Part shown: positions 17,756-29,129 of the stretch, in pieces | How the letters are laid out: every line of letters starts with the position of its first letter | Numbering within the stretch: position 1 is the stretch's first letter | NCBI RefSeq assembly: GCF_036404135.1 | Contig: NZ_DASWPE010000201.1 | Span: forward strand, 1-57,211 | Direction: 5' to 3' | Length of the DNA: 57,211 nucleotides | Origin: Rhodopseudomonas_A sp036404135 | GTDB taxonomy: Bacteria > Pseudomonadota > Alphaproteobacteria > Rhizobiales > Xanthobacteraceae | Translations under genes and position numbers: made by a program | The notes under the pieces: model-generated | Seen by the model: the letters and a program-made list of their open reading frames with translations, nothing else | Told to the model about the DNA's origin: nothing | Database searches by the model: none

Positions 17756-18763
17756 ATGATTTCGTTCAGCGGTTTCGACGTGTTTTCGATCGCGCTTGTG
17801 GTGCTGGTCATTCTCACGCTGTTCGCCGGCGTCAAGACCGTGCCGCAGGGCTTCGACTGGACCATCGAACGGTTCGGCAAATTCACCCGCACGCTGTCGC
17901 CGGGGCTCAACCTGATCATCCCGTTTTTCGACCGGGTCGGCCGCAAGGTCAACATGATGGAGCAGGTGATCGCGATCCCCGAGCAGGAGGTGATCACCAA
18001 GGACAACGCCACCGTGACGGTGGACGGCGTCGCGTTCTATCAGGTGTTCGACGCCGCCAAGGCGAGCTACGAAGTCTCCGACCTCAACCAGGCGATCATC
18101 GTACTGACCATGACCAACATCCGTTCGGTGATGGGCGCGATGGATCTCGACCAGGTGCTGTCGCATCGCGACGAGATCAACGAGCGGCTGTTGCGGGTGG
18201 TCGACGCCGCGGTGTCGCCCTGGGGCCTCAAGGTCAACCGTATCGAGATCAAGGACATCGTGCCGCCGGCCGATCTGGTCGAGGCGATGGGCCGGCAGAT
18301 GAAGGCCGAACGCGTCAAGCGCGCCGACATCCTGCAGGCCGAAGGCCAGCGGCAGTCGGAAATCCTTCGCGCCGAAGGAGCAAAACAAGGCCAGATCCTG
18401 CAGGCCGAGGGCCGCCGCGAAGCCGCGTTCCGCGACGCCGAGGCGCGCGAGCGCTCCGCCGAGGCCGAGGCCAAGGCAACCCAGATGGTCTCCGAGGCCA
18501 TTGCCAAAGGCGACGTCGCGGCGTTGAACTACTTTATCGCCGACAAGTACATCAAAGCGTTCGGCCAGTTGGCGGATTCACCAAATCAGAAGATCATCAT
18601 GTTGCCGATCGAAGCGATGAGTATACTTGGATCGCTGGCCGGCATCGGCGAGATCGCCAAGGCGACGTTCGGCGAAACCGCGGCAACGCAAGCCGCGGCG
18701 CGGAGCAGTTCGGTGCCGCCGAGCGGCGGCTCGGCGGCGAGCCCGGCGACGCCGCCGCGCTGA
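17756..18763 (+). CDS. SPFH-domain (stomatin/QmcA-like) membrane protein
   Basis: The 335-residue protein has an N-terminal membrane helix (FSIALVVLVILTLFAG, residues 10-25) and an SPFH/Band-7 domain beginning TVPQGFDWTIERFGKF. Conserved motifs MMEQVIAIPEQEVITKDN and VNRIEIKDIVPP follow, then a long Ala/Glu/Arg-rich coiled coil. Such proteins form oligomeric scaffolds around membrane proteases. The ribosome-binding site GAGGAG lies before the ATG. The downstream nfeD gene is its usual partner. Pro/Ser-rich disorder makes up the C-terminal tail. Confidence 0.92.
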   Translation: MISFSGFDVFSIALVVLVILTLFAGVKTVPQGFDWTIERFGKFTRTLSPGLNLIIPFFDRVGRKVNMMEQVIAIPEQEVITKDNATVTVDGVAFYQVFDAAKASYEVSDLNQAIIVLTMTNIRSVMGAMDLDQVLSHRDEINERLLRVVDAAVSPWGLKVNRIEIKDIVPPADLVEAMGRQMKAERVKRADILQAEGQRQSEILRAEGAKQGQILQAEGRREAAFRDAEARERSAEAEAKATQMVSEAIAKGDVAALNYFIADKYIKAFGQLADSPNQKIIMLPIEAMSILGSLAGIGEIAKATFGETAATQAAARSSSVPPSGGSAASPATPPR

Positions 18764-18881
18764 GCGCGACGCGACGGCTCGTGAGCATCGTCCGATCGCG
18801 GGATGCTTCGGGCGAAATGTTTGCGGCGAGATTATTGCGGCGTGATGGTCGGGCGTGCGGCCGGGGAATGGGGGCTTGGGA

Positions 18882-19325
18882 ATGACGGGTTTGTTGGTGT
18901 CGCTGGGGACCTGGAACTGGCTGATTTTCGGCTTCGCCCTGATGGGGCTCGAACTGCTGGCCCCCGGGGTGTTTCTGTTCTGGCTTGGCCTCGCGGCGCT
19001 GTTGGTCGGCGGGCTGTCGTTCGTCAGCGAGCCGTCCTGGCAGGCGCAGCTCCTGGCGTTCGCGCTGTTCGCGGTCTCCGCGGTGCCGCTGTGGCGGCGC
19101 TTCGCGCGGCCGCGCGCCGGTGAAGGCAGCAATCCGTTTCTCAACAACCGCGCCGCGGGCCTAGTCGGCCGGGTGTGCACGCTGGAGAAGCCGATCGTCG
19201 ACGGCACCGGCACGGTGCGGATCGACGACACCATCTGGCGGGTGTCCGGGCCCGACGCGCCGGCCGGCAGCAAGGTCAAGATCGTCGAGGCCGACGGCGC
19301 CAAGCTGACGGTAGCGGCGGCTTGA
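18882..19325 (+). CDS. NfeD-like membrane protein, partner of the SPFH protein
   Basis: The 147-residue protein has an N-terminal membrane region of two to three helices (WLIFGFALMGLELLAPGVFLFW, in two parts, and AQLLAFALFAVSAVPLW), then a small soluble OB-fold beta domain (LVGRVCTLEKPIVDGTGTVR...). This is the short NfeD1b type found beside stomatin homologues, without the ClpP-like protease. I chose ATG 18882 over the GTG at 18855. It lies 118 bases after the SPFH gene on the same strand. Together they probably form a membrane quality-control scaffold. Confidence 0.9.
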   Translation: MTGLLVSLGTWNWLIFGFALMGLELLAPGVFLFWLGLAALLVGGLSFVSEPSWQAQLLAFALFAVSAVPLWRRFARPRAGEGSNPFLNNRAAGLVGRVCTLEKPIVDGTGTVRIDDTIWRVSGPDAPAGSKVKIVEADGAKLTVAAA

Positions 19326-19368
19326 AAGTTCTCATTTGGTTGGCTGGGGCCAATCAAAAGGCAAAGCC

Positions 19369-19514
19369 GTCATTCCGGGGCGCGAGTTCGTCAGAACGAG
19401 CGAACCCGGAATCTCGCAACACGCCCTTGCATCTCGCAACGCGTTTCGGCGCTGGTCCTCGCGGCGAGATTCCGGGTTCGCACGCGGCTGACGCCGCTTG
19501 CGACCCGGAATGAC
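19369..19514. repeat. Family A palindromic repeat, copy 2
   Basis: About 146 bp from GTCATTCCGGGGCGCG to CGACCCGGAATGAC, with the inner pair CGAACCCGGAATCT and GAGATTCCGGGTTCG. It lies 43 bp after nfeD, in a convergent gap that also contains a family B copy (19632-19739). The remaining bases of the gap hold no gene. Confidence 0.9.
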
Positions 19515-19631
19515 GGGAGTTGAATGAGCCGAATGGTCCCTCACTCGCAGCCTTGCACGGCTTCGGACCGACAGCGCTTGAGGTCGTCGCGGCCTCACCG
19601 AACAAGCGATCACGAGCGTTACATGAGAAGC

Positions 19632-19739
19632 GTCATTGCGAGGAGCTCTTGCGACGAAGCAATCCAGGGCCACGCATGAGGCCCCTGGATTGCTTCGCGT
19701 CTCAGTCGACGCTGCGCGCCGACTTCGGCTCGCAATGAC
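19632..19739. repeat. Family B palindromic repeat, copy 1
   Basis: About 108 bp. It starts GTCATTGCGAGGAGCTCTTG, has AAGCAATCCAGGG...CCTGGATTGCTT in the middle, and ends GGCTCGCAATGAC. The termini are complementary (GTCATTGCGAG with CTCGCAATGAC). Same unit as 26036-26142 and 54957-55063. It ends about 10 bp from the stop of the next minus-strand gene. Confidence 0.9.
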
Positions 19740-19749
19740 GTACCGATTG

Positions 19750-20151
19750 CTACGGCGTCGCCACCACGCTCCAGGACGAGATCACCGCTTCGCTGATTTC
19801 GCCGGCGGCCTCGGCGCAGGCCATCTCGCCGACCTTGATCGAGACCTGTTTGCCGATCAGCCCCTTGAGCTGCGCCGCCTGGGCCTCGGTGCTGGTCACC
19901 AACTGAAAGGTCTGCGGGCCGGTCTCCAGATTGCACAGCCCGCCCGGCGCCGGCAGCCGGCGCGGCTCGCTGACCAGTTGGAACGAGGCGACGTGCTTGC
20001 CCTTGGCGCGGCTGCGCAGCGCGTTGAGCTGGCCGGTCAACACGTCGCCGTTCCTGATCGCCTTCTGCGCCAGCGCCTCGCTGACGCCGCCGGCGGCGAA
20101 CGCCATCGCCACCGCCAGCATCAGCCATGGTCTCGCCGAGGGTCCGGTCAT
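19750..20151 (-). CDS. Small exported hypothetical protein downstream of recR
   Basis: The 133-residue protein begins with a signal peptide (PWLMLAVAMAFAAGGVSEALA|QK). Its mature part has two cysteines (in GGLCNLETG and GEMACAEAAGE) and a basic domain, FQLVSEPRRLPAPG. It is probably periplasmic, with the cysteines able to form a disulfide. It starts about 20 bases after recR, so it could share that transcript. No family recognised. The start was set at ATG 20151; the open frame runs on upstream into recR. Confidence 0.75.
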   Translation of the reverse strand: MTGPSARPWLMLAVAMAFAAGGVSEALAQKAIRNGDVLTGQLNALRSRAKGKHVASFQLVSEPRRLPAPGGLCNLETGPQTFQLVTSTEAQAAQLKGLIGKQVSIKVGEMACAEAAGEISEAVISSWSVVATP

Positions 20152-20171
20152 TCGGGATCTTTCGTTGGCTG

Positions 20172-20777
20172 TCAAAACAGGGTCCGCTGCCGCATCGCCG
20201 CCGACAGCGTGCCTTCGTCGAGATAGTCGAGTTCGCCGCCGACCGGCACGCCATGCGCCAGCCGCGTGACCTTGACGCCCGCCTCCATCAACAGGTCGGT
20301 GATGTAGTGCGCGGTGGTCTGGCCGTCGACCGTGGCGTTGAGCGCCAGCACGATCTCGCCGACCTGCGGATCGTGCGCGCGCGCCACCAAGGCGTCGATC
20401 GACAGATCGTCGGGGCCGACGCCGTCGAGCGGCGACAGCGTGGCGCCGAGCACGTGATAGCGGCCGCTCGCGGCGTGCGCGCGCTCCAGCGCCCACAGAT
20501 CGGCGACGTCGGCGACCACGACGATGATCGACGGATCGCGCCTGGGGTCGGTGCACACCGTGCAGGGATTCTGCGTGTCGATATTGCCGCACACCTTGCA
20601 GACCTGAATCCGCTCGATCGCCACCTGCAGCGCCGAGGCGAGCGGCGCCATCAAGGCTTCGCGCTTCTTGATCAGGTGCAATGCGGCGCGCCGCGCCGAG
20701 CGCGGCCCGAGCCCCGGCAGCTTCGCCAAGAGCTGGATCAGCCGTTCGATCTCCGGGCCGGCAACCGCAGCGGCCAT
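20172..20777 (-). CDS. recR: Recombination protein RecR
   Basis: The 201-residue protein has the helix-hairpin-helix PGLGPRSARRAA (residues 21-32), the zinc finger with Cys60, Cys63, Cys72 and Cys75 (CKVC...CTVC), and a Toprim domain (SIIVVVADVADLWALE, with VLGATLSPLDGVGPDDL and GEIVLALNATVDGQTT). It works with RecF and RecO to load RecA on gapped DNA. It follows ybaB by two bases, in the standard dnaX-ybaB-recR order. Confidence 0.97.
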   Translation of the reverse strand: MAAAVAGPEIERLIQLLAKLPGLGPRSARRAALHLIKKREALMAPLASALQVAIERIQVCKVCGNIDTQNPCTVCTDPRRDPSIIVVVADVADLWALERAHAASGRYHVLGATLSPLDGVGPDDLSIDALVARAHDPQVGEIVLALNATVDGQTTAHYITDLLMEAGVKVTRLAHGVPVGGELDYLDEGTLSAAMRQRTLF

Positions 20778-20779
20778 GC

Positions 20780-21097
20780 CTACAGGCCGAGCCCCGGCGG
20801 CAGCGACAGCCCGCCGGTCAAGGCCTGCATCTTCTCCTGCATCGCGGCTTCCGCCTTGCGGTGGGCGTCGGCGAGCGCGCTGACCACGAGATCCTCCAGC
20901 ACCTCGGCCTCATCGGCCTTGATCAGCGTGGGATCGATCTTGATCGACTTCACCTCCATCTTGGCGGTCATCCGCACATGGACCAGCCCGCCGCCAGAGA
21001 TGCCCTCGACCTCGATATGATCGAGCTCTTCCTGCATCGCCTTCATCTTGGATTGCAGCTGCGCCGCCTGCTTCATCATGCCGAGAAAATCAGCCAT
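20780..21097 (-). CDS. ybaB: YbaB/EbfC nucleoid-associated protein
   Basis: The 105-residue protein is helical at its start (ADFLGMMKQAAQLQSKMKAM), has the typical VEGISGGGLVHVRMTAKMEVKS strand region (in two parts) and helices at the end, as in the YbaB/EbfC DNA-binding dimer family. Length is normal (about 100-110). It sits between dnaX and recR, as in most bacteria. Confidence 0.95.
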   Translation of the reverse strand: MADFLGMMKQAAQLQSKMKAMQEELDHIEVEGISGGGLVHVRMTAKMEVKSIKIDPTLIKADEAEVLEDLVVSALADAHRKAEAAMQEKMQALTGGLSLPPGLGL

Positions 21098-21124
21098 GAT
21101 CGGTTCCTTCCACTTGCAGAGTTG

Positions 21125-22984
21125 TTACTGGTCGTCGTTGTCGAAATTGTCCGGCGAATCCTCGCCGCCGGCGTCGGCGTCCGGCGCATCGGCATCCGGG
21201 GTTTCGGCGGCGAGCCTGCGCACCTCCAGGACTTTGGTGCCGGGAAATCGCGCCAGCACCTCCTGCACCCGCGGATCGGCCTCCGCGGCGCGTTCGCGCT
21301 CGCTCTGCTGCGCCTGCGCCTGCGAGCGCAGCGTCGGCTGGCCCGGTTCGTTGGACACGATCACGGTCCAACGCCGCCCGGTCCATTGTTCGAGCTTGCG
21401 CGACAGATCGTTGATCAGGGTGCGCGCGGCGCTGCGCTCCATCGCCAATTCCAGCCGGCCGTCCTCGATCCGCACCAGCCGGACGTCGGCTTCCAGCGCG
21501 GCCCGGGTCATCACGTCGCGCTTCTCGGCGGCGAGCGCCACCAGTTCGGGGAAGCTGGAAATCTTCAGCACCGGCGCGGCCGCCGCCGGCTGCGGCGCGC
21601 TCAGTTGCGGACGCAATGAGGCTTCGGCGCCGCCGCGCGGCGCCGACGACATCCGCGCCGACGCCATCGCGCTCGGCGAGGACGATGATGATGAGCTCGA
21701 TGATGAGGCCGAAGACGCGTTCGCGCCATTGCGCGCGGACGCGCTCGCCGCGGAGGCTGACGAATTGCCGCCGTCCTGCAACATCTTGATGGCTTCGTCC
21801 GGCGTCGGCAGATCGGCGACATAGGCGATCCGCACCAGCACCATTTCCGCGGCGGCGGCCGGGCGGGTGGCGCCTTGCACCTCGGCGATGCCCTTCAACA
21901 GCATCTGCCACATCCGCGACAGCACCCGCATCGACAGTTTCGACGCGAAGTCGCGGGCACGCAGCCGCTCGGTCTCGCCAAACGCGACGTTGTCGGCGGT
22001 CGCCGGCACGATCTTTACCCTGGTGACGAAATTGACGAATTCAGCGAGGTCACTCAGCACCACCACCGGATCGGCGCCGACGTCGTATTGTTCGCGGAAT
22101 TCGCCGAACGCGCTGGCGATGTCGCCGCCGGCCAGATGCGCGAACAGATCGATGACGCGTGTCCGATCGGCGAGGCCGAGCATCTGCCGCACCGCGTCGG
22201 CGCGCACCACACCGGCGGCATGGGCGATCGCTTGATCGAACAGCGACAGCGAATCGCGCACCGAGCCTTCGGCGGCCCGCGCGATGATGCCGAGCGCTTC
22301 CGGCTCGACCTCGACATTCTCTTTGCCGGCGATGTTGGCAAGATGCGCCATCAACACGTCGGCCTCGACGCGGCGCAGATCGAAGCGCTGGCAGCGCGAC
22401 AGCACCGTCACCGGCACCTTGCGGATTTCGGTGGTGGCGAACACGAATTTGGCGTGCTCCGGCGGCTCCTCCAGCGTCTTCAGAAAGGCGTTGAACGCCT
22501 TGTCCGACAGCATGTGGACTTCGTCGATAATGTAGACCTTGTAGCGCGCGCTGGTCGGCGAATAGCGCACGCCGTCGGTGATCTGGCGGACGTCCTCGAT
22601 GCCGGTATGGGAGGCCGCGTCCATCTCCAGCACGTCGATGTGCCGGCTCTCCATGATCGCCTGGCAATGCACGCCCGGCACCGGCATATGGATGGTCGGC
22701 GCGGAGACCGAGCCGTCCGGCATCTCGTAATTCAGCGCACGGGCGAGAATGCGCGCGGTGGTGGTCTTGCCGACGCCGCGCACCCCCGTCAGAATCCAGG
22801 CCTGCGGAATCCGCCCGGTCTCGAACGCATTCGACAGCGTGCGGACCATGGCGTCCTGGCCGATCAGATCCTCGAAATTGTTCGGACGATATTTGCGCGC
22901 CAGCACCCGATAGGGCGCGGCCGCCGCCGGCGCGGCGCCTGCCGGATCGCTCGGGGAAATGACGGGAGGGCCAGCGTCGGTCAT
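21125..22984 (-). CDS. dnaX: DNA polymerase III subunits gamma/tau, DnaX
   Basis: The 619-residue clamp-loader ATPase has the N-terminal VLARKYRPNNFEDLIGQ signature, Walker A GVRGVGKTT (residues 68-76), DEVHMLS and the FVFATTEIRKVP region. The zinc module of classic DnaX has mostly lost its cysteines (VHCQAIMESRH keeps one), which appears usual for the alphaproteobacterial form. A serine/alanine-rich linker follows (about residues 455-510, with an uninterrupted run of about ten Ser), then a tau-like domain and an acidic tail. I chose ATG 22984. No clear slippery A-rich site for gamma synthesis was found. Confidence 0.95.
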   Translation of the reverse strand: MTDAGPPVISPSDPAGAAPAAAAPYRVLARKYRPNNFEDLIGQDAMVRTLSNAFETGRIPQAWILTGVRGVGKTTTARILARALNYEMPDGSVSAPTIHMPVPGVHCQAIMESRHIDVLEMDAASHTGIEDVRQITDGVRYSPTSARYKVYIIDEVHMLSDKAFNAFLKTLEEPPEHAKFVFATTEIRKVPVTVLSRCQRFDLRRVEADVLMAHLANIAGKENVEVEPEALGIIARAAEGSVRDSLSLFDQAIAHAAGVVRADAVRQMLGLADRTRVIDLFAHLAGGDIASAFGEFREQYDVGADPVVVLSDLAEFVNFVTRVKIVPATADNVAFGETERLRARDFASKLSMRVLSRMWQMLLKGIAEVQGATRPAAAAEMVLVRIAYVADLPTPDEAIKMLQDGGNSSASAASASARNGANASSASSSSSSSSSSPSAMASARMSSAPRGGAEASLRPQLSAPQPAAAAPVLKISSFPELVALAAEKRDVMTRAALEADVRLVRIEDGRLELAMERSAARTLINDLSRKLEQWTGRRWTVIVSNEPGQPTLRSQAQAQQSERERAAEADPRVQEVLARFPGTKVLEVRRLAAETPDADAPDADAGGEDSPDNFDNDDQ

Positions 22985-23149
22985 CGATCGATCCGCAAGT
23001 GGTTGTCTCTCGGCGCCGAATTTTCGGAAATGCACGGGCGGTTTCAGGCGATCGCCGCCGGGCTGGACCCCGGGACGCGATCCGGCTCGAATGAGGAAAG
23101 GGTCCACCTTCGATCGATCGGAGCGCTGAATTCGCTCGCAAAAACAAGT

Positions 23150-23249
23150 AGGAGACTGACGAGCGACCCGATCCGGACCTCGTTAGGGCTGCTTCCTTCC
23201 GGACCTGACCCGGTTGGCGAGTGGCTCGTCCACCGCCAATCTCCCGGGG
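23150..23249 (-). ncRNA. ffs: Signal recognition particle RNA (small 4.5S type)
   Basis: The minus strand contains GGTCAGGTCCGGAAGGAAGC (23191-23210), continuing AGCC to 23187: the conserved Ffh-binding apical loop of bacterial SRP RNA. The arms pair outside the loop (GACGAGC with GCTCGTC, GGAGA with TCTCC), giving a single hairpin of about 100 nt. A TGTTTTTG run follows at the 3' end (23139-23148), a likely terminator. It lies directly upstream of dnaX, the usual alphaproteobacterial position. Exact ends are estimated from the pairing. Confidence 0.93.
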
Positions 23250-23386
23250 CTTATTTGGAGCCAAATGCGCCGAAATGCAAGCGTGGCGACGGCGCCATTC
23301 GTCGTGCTAAAGCGGGCGCCAAATGCGCCGCCGTGGCGCGCCGTTCGGCGCTCGAACGCCGCCGCCCACCTTCATTCGGAACCTCG

Positions 23387-23806
23387 ATGCCCGCTTCAGA
23401 CTGGTCGCTGCACGCGCAGCTGCAAAAAGACACCATCGACATCGGCGACCTGCCGCTGTGCCGCGTGCTGGTGATCAAGGACGCGCATTATCCCTGGCTG
23501 TTGCTGGTGCCGCGCCGCGCCAACGCCAGCGAAATCATTGATCTCGGCGAGGTCGAGCAGGCGCAACTGATGACGGAAATTTCCCGGGCCGGTCGCGCGC
23601 TGAAAGACGTCACCAAATGCGACAAGCTGAATATCGCAGCCCTCGGCAATCTGGTGCCGCAGCTGCATATCCACGTCATCGCGCGGCGCTCGAGCGATGT
23701 CGCCTGGCCGCGGCCGGTGTGGGGCGTGGTGCAGCCGCTCGCCCACGACCCTGAAGAAGTGCAGAGCTTCATCGCCGAACTGCGCCGCCGGATCTGGCTT
23801 GGTTGA
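23387..23806 (+). CDS. HIT-domain nucleotide hydrolase/transferase
   Basis: The 139-residue protein has the HIT core: LQKDTIDIGDLPLCRVLV, YPWLLLVPRR and the C-terminal NLVPQLHIHVIARR. Only two of the three histidines of the classical HxHxH are seen (HIHVI), followed by the Arg. Enzymes of this kind act on dinucleoside polyphosphates or nucleotidyl adducts. It is divergent from the SRP RNA gene and followed by nudC. The ATG at 23387 is chosen because the longer upstream frame crosses the SRP RNA. Confidence 0.85.
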   Translation: MPASDWSLHAQLQKDTIDIGDLPLCRVLVIKDAHYPWLLLVPRRANASEIIDLGEVEQAQLMTEISRAGRALKDVTKCDKLNIAALGNLVPQLHIHVIARRSSDVAWPRPVWGVVQPLAHDPEEVQSFIAELRRRIWLG

Positions 23807-23913
23807 ACTGCGCGGGGTTTTGCGGCAGACTTGCGACCAACCGCCGCAGCCCTCCTCCCGGACCATACGCGACCCTCGTTCGCCACGGCGGCGTCCGGCT
23901 TTCGGACCAGCCC

Positions 23914-24852
23914 ATGACAGCACATGATTCGTTTCCGCTCGGCCAGCCGGCCTTCGTCACGCATGTGCTGGATCGCGCCGCGCATCTGCGCTCCGACGAC
24001 GACAAGCTGTTCAAGCTGGAGAGCCGGCGCGACGCCCGCGCCTATGTGGTGCACCGCGATTCGCTGGTGACGGCCAGGCAGGCCGACGGCGTCCGGGCGC
24101 TGTTGACGATCGACGAGGCGCTGGGCTTCGGCGCCAATTCCGGCACCATCTTTCTGGGCCTGCGCGACGGCGCGCCGTTGTTCGGCATGGGCATCGCGGC
24201 GGCCGCGGTCGACAAATTGCTGACCCGCGACGACGTCGCGGTCGCCGAGTTGCGCGGCATGGCGATGCAGGGCGCGGTGCCGGCCGAGGAGCTCTCGGCG
24301 ATCGCGATGGCGAAATCGATGGTGAGCTGGCATCAGCGCCACGGCTATTGCGCCAATTGCGGCACCCGCAGCGTGATGTCGCAAGGCGGCTGGCGCCGCG
24401 ACTGCCCGAACTGCAAGGCCGAGCATTTTCCGCGCACCGATCCGGTGGTGATCATGCTGGTGACAAAGGGCGACAACTGCCTGCTCGGGCGACAGAAGCA
24501 TTTTCCGCAGGGGATGTATTCATGCCTCGCCGGCTTCGTCGAGGCCGCCGAGACCATCGAGGACGCGGTGCGCCGCGAGGTGTTCGAGGAATCCGGGATT
24601 CGCTGCGGCGAGGTCGCCTATTACATGACGCAGCCCTGGCCCTATCCGTCGTCGCTGATGATCGGCTGTTCGGCGCAGGCCACGACAGAAGACGTCGTGG
24701 TCGATCACTCCGAACTGGAAGACGCGCGCTGGTTTTCCCGCGACGAGGCGATGCTGATGCATCACCGGCGCCATCCCGACGGGCTGACCGGCGCGCATCC
24801 GTTCGCGATCGCCCATCATTTGCTCGGTCGTTGGCTGCATCCGCCGGCGTGA
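23914..24852 (+). CDS. nudC: NADH pyrophosphatase / NAD-RNA decapping hydrolase NudC
   Basis: The 312-residue protein has an N-terminal domain, a zinc ribbon (GYCANCG...CPNCKAEH) and a Nudix box reading GFVEAAETIEDAVRREVFEE, completed by SGI. The SQPWPYPSS-like QPWPYPSSLMIG segment after it is the NudC-specific motif. It hydrolyses NADH to NMNH and AMP and removes NAD caps from RNA. I chose the ATG at 23914. Length is slightly above E. coli NudC, as in alphaproteobacteria. It follows the HIT gene by 107 bases. Confidence 0.95.
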   Translation: MTAHDSFPLGQPAFVTHVLDRAAHLRSDDDKLFKLESRRDARAYVVHRDSLVTARQADGVRALLTIDEALGFGANSGTIFLGLRDGAPLFGMGIAAAAVDKLLTRDDVAVAELRGMAMQGAVPAEELSAIAMAKSMVSWHQRHGYCANCGTRSVMSQGGWRRDCPNCKAEHFPRTDPVVIMLVTKGDNCLLGRQKHFPQGMYSCLAGFVEAAETIEDAVRREVFEESGIRCGEVAYYMTQPWPYPSSLMIGCSAQATTEDVVVDHSELEDARWFSRDEAMLMHHRRHPDGLTGAHPFAIAHHLLGRWLHPPA

Positions 24853-24900
24853 CCGGCGCGGCGACGACGGCACATCAACCGGCAACCGAGGAACTGCCAG

Positions 24901-24944
24901 TCGCAAAAAAGCCGGGCGAAACGGATCGCTCCGCTCGCCCGGCC
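24901..24944 (-). terminator. Rho-independent terminator for the 25075-25278 gene
   Basis: On the minus strand a stem GCCGGGCGA...TCGCCCGGC (24911-24943) is followed by TTTTTTGCGA. Stem, loop and T run are all clear. It lies about 130 bases beyond the stop of the small His-rich protein. The rest of the gap 24945-25074 contains no gene. Confidence 0.85.
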
Positions 24945-25074
24945 GAAGTAACAGCTATTGCGGTTCTGACAGATCAGAACCGGAGTTCTGGATTGTTATT
25001 TTGACGAGTTTTCTTCACGCGAAGGGGATCCACTCGGCTCGAAAACGCTAGAGCTGATCGCGATCAGACGCCGA

Positions 25075-25278
25075 TCAATAGCGGTGATGGCCCTTCTTGA
25101 TGATCACCACCCGGTCGCCGCCATGGTGGCGATGCGGGCCGCGGTCGTGGTGGCGCATCTCGGCGCGCGGACCGTCGCGATAGACCTTCTTGATCACGGT
25201 GGTTTCCGCCGAAGCGATCGAGGGCAGGGTCAACGCGGCGACGGACAGGGCGGCGAGCGCATAGCGAAGCTTCATCAT
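25075..25278 (-). CDS. Small exported His/Arg-rich protein
   Basis: A 67-residue protein with a signal peptide (LRYALAALSVAALTLPSIASA|ET) and a mature part rich in His, Arg and Lys (RHHDRGPHRHHGGDR, KKGHHRY). Such small basic His-rich secreted proteins are common in Bradyrhizobium relatives; metal binding or envelope stress is possible, but no function is known to me. Two ATGs lie at 25278 and 25275; the AGGAGG ribosome-binding site is better spaced for the second. The gene has its own terminator and is monocistronic. Confidence 0.8.
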   Translation of the reverse strand: MMKLRYALAALSVAALTLPSIASAETTVIKKVYRDGPRAEMRHHDRGPHRHHGGDRVVIIKKGHHRY

Positions 25279-25387
25279 GTTCCTCCTGGGAATTGGTTAT
25301 CAGCGGGGAGGCAACACAGAAGTATGATGAGCGTTCCGCGAAACTTTTTTCATCCAACCTGAACGGGCGTTCAGAAAGCCGCGCGGT

Positions 25388-25903
25388 TTATTGCTCCAGG
25401 ACCATCGTGCCGTTGGCATATTCGAAGCGCTTCAGCTTCGACAGGAACGACAGCCCGAGCAGGTTTTCCGACAGCGCGTCGTCGGGCAACACCAGCGCGT
25501 CGACGTCGCGCACCAACAGCCCGCCGACATCGACCATCGCCAGCCGGGTGCGCGCCGCCTTCACCGTGCCGTTGGCGGTGGTCACCGTGGCGTTGTAGTC
25601 GCGCGGCGCCGGCCGCAATCCGAATTGCGCGGCGGAGCTCTCGTTGAGCGCTATCACCGAAGCGCCGGTGTCGACCATGAAGCCGATGCGCTGACCGTCG
25701 ATGCGGCCGTCGGTCTGGAAATGGCCGCGGGCGTCGCGGGGAATGCTGACGCTGCGCACCGCGGAGTTCGGCGTCACCGCGGCGCCGACCGTGGCCGAAG
25801 CCGCCGATGCGGTCGCGGATTTCTGCGTCATCCGGTCGGCGACTTCCGCCATCGCGGTGCCGAGGATCGCCATCAGCGCGGCAAAGATCATGATGTTACG
25901 CAT
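25388..25903 (-). CDS. Retropepsin-like aspartic protease (TIGR02281 type)
   Basis: The 171-residue protein has an N-terminal hydrophobic helix (NIMIFAALMAILGTAMAEV), a linker, and a single pepsin-like domain. The active-site motif is FMVDTGASVIALNE (Asp near residue 77), with the paired flap VTTANGTVKAARTR and the C-terminal NLLGLSFLSKL. A single motif means it must dimerise to be active, as retroviral proteases do. It is probably anchored at the inner membrane. ATG 25903 follows a possible GTG at 25912. The substrate is unknown. Confidence 0.9.
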   Translation of the reverse strand: MRNIMIFAALMAILGTAMAEVADRMTQKSATASAASATVGAAVTPNSAVRSVSIPRDARGHFQTDGRIDGQRIGFMVDTGASVIALNESSAAQFGLRPAPRDYNATVTTANGTVKAARTRLAMVDVGGLLVRDVDALVLPDDALSENLLGLSFLSKLKRFEYANGTMVLEQ

Positions 25904-26035
25904 CACGCACACTCACACTTACATCGACGCGATCACCGGAGCGCAATTTGATCATGACGGATCGCAACCGGCGACTAATGCCGCGCGCAGGCTTCGGTTT
26001 TTGCGGAAAAGGGTGAGCGAAGCGTTAACGCAGAC

Positions 26036-26142
26036 ATCGTTGCGAGGAGCTGTTGCGACGAAGCCATCCGGGCACCGCATGCGATGGGCCTGGATTGCTT
26101 CGCTGTGACCAGTGCTACGCGCCGTGCTCAGCCCGCAATGAC
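26036..26142. repeat. Family B palindromic repeat, copy 2 (diverged)
   Basis: TCGTTGCGAGGAGCTGTTGC...GCAATGAC: about 107 bp matching the family B pattern, including CATCCGGGCA...GCCTGGATTGCTT in the middle. It is less symmetrical than the other copies. It lies 10 bp beyond the hrpB stop, between two minus-strand genes. The remaining 25904-26035 has no gene. Confidence 0.8.
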
Positions 26143-26152
26143 GGAACAGCGC

Positions 26153-28816
<2,664 letters not shown>

Positions 28817-28844
28817 TTTGCTCAAGCGGTCGGATGCGGCATCT

Positions 28845-28977
28845 TTCCTCTCCCCCTGTGGGAGAGGGTGGCTGCGCGAAGCGCAGCCGGGTGAGGGGTA
28901 ATTAACTTCTTCCGTTACTCCCCCTCATCCGGCGAGCTGCGCTCGCCACCTTCTCCCACGAGGGGAGAAGGAAGAAG
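28845..28977. repeat. Family C palindromic repeat in the hrpB / acyltransferase divergent gap
   Basis: CCTCTCCCCCTGTGGGAGAG (28848-28867), then GCTGCGCGAAGCGCAGC, GGGTGAGGGG and the mirrored CCCCTCATCC...CTTCTCCCACGAGGGGAGAAGG. Two end hairpins and a long centre pair. The rest of the gap (28817-29129) holds no gene; promoters for both genes must lie around the repeat. Confidence 0.85.
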
Positions 28978-29129
28978 GGGCCGCGATGGTTAACAGAATC
29001 GGCCACCCCGGCAAATCCGCGGCGGGCGATCACGTTTCCCGGAGAACCGGCACATTGTTTGAACGCAGCAACGTTAAAGCAACCGCTCCGCGCCACCATG
29101 CGCTAAAGCCGCGCCGAAAAGGGACACCG

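Noticed and set aside
21650..21730. Asp/Glu-rich plus-strand peptide opposite the dnaX linker.
   Set aside because: It is the reverse complement of the serine codon tract and lies in a shadow frame.
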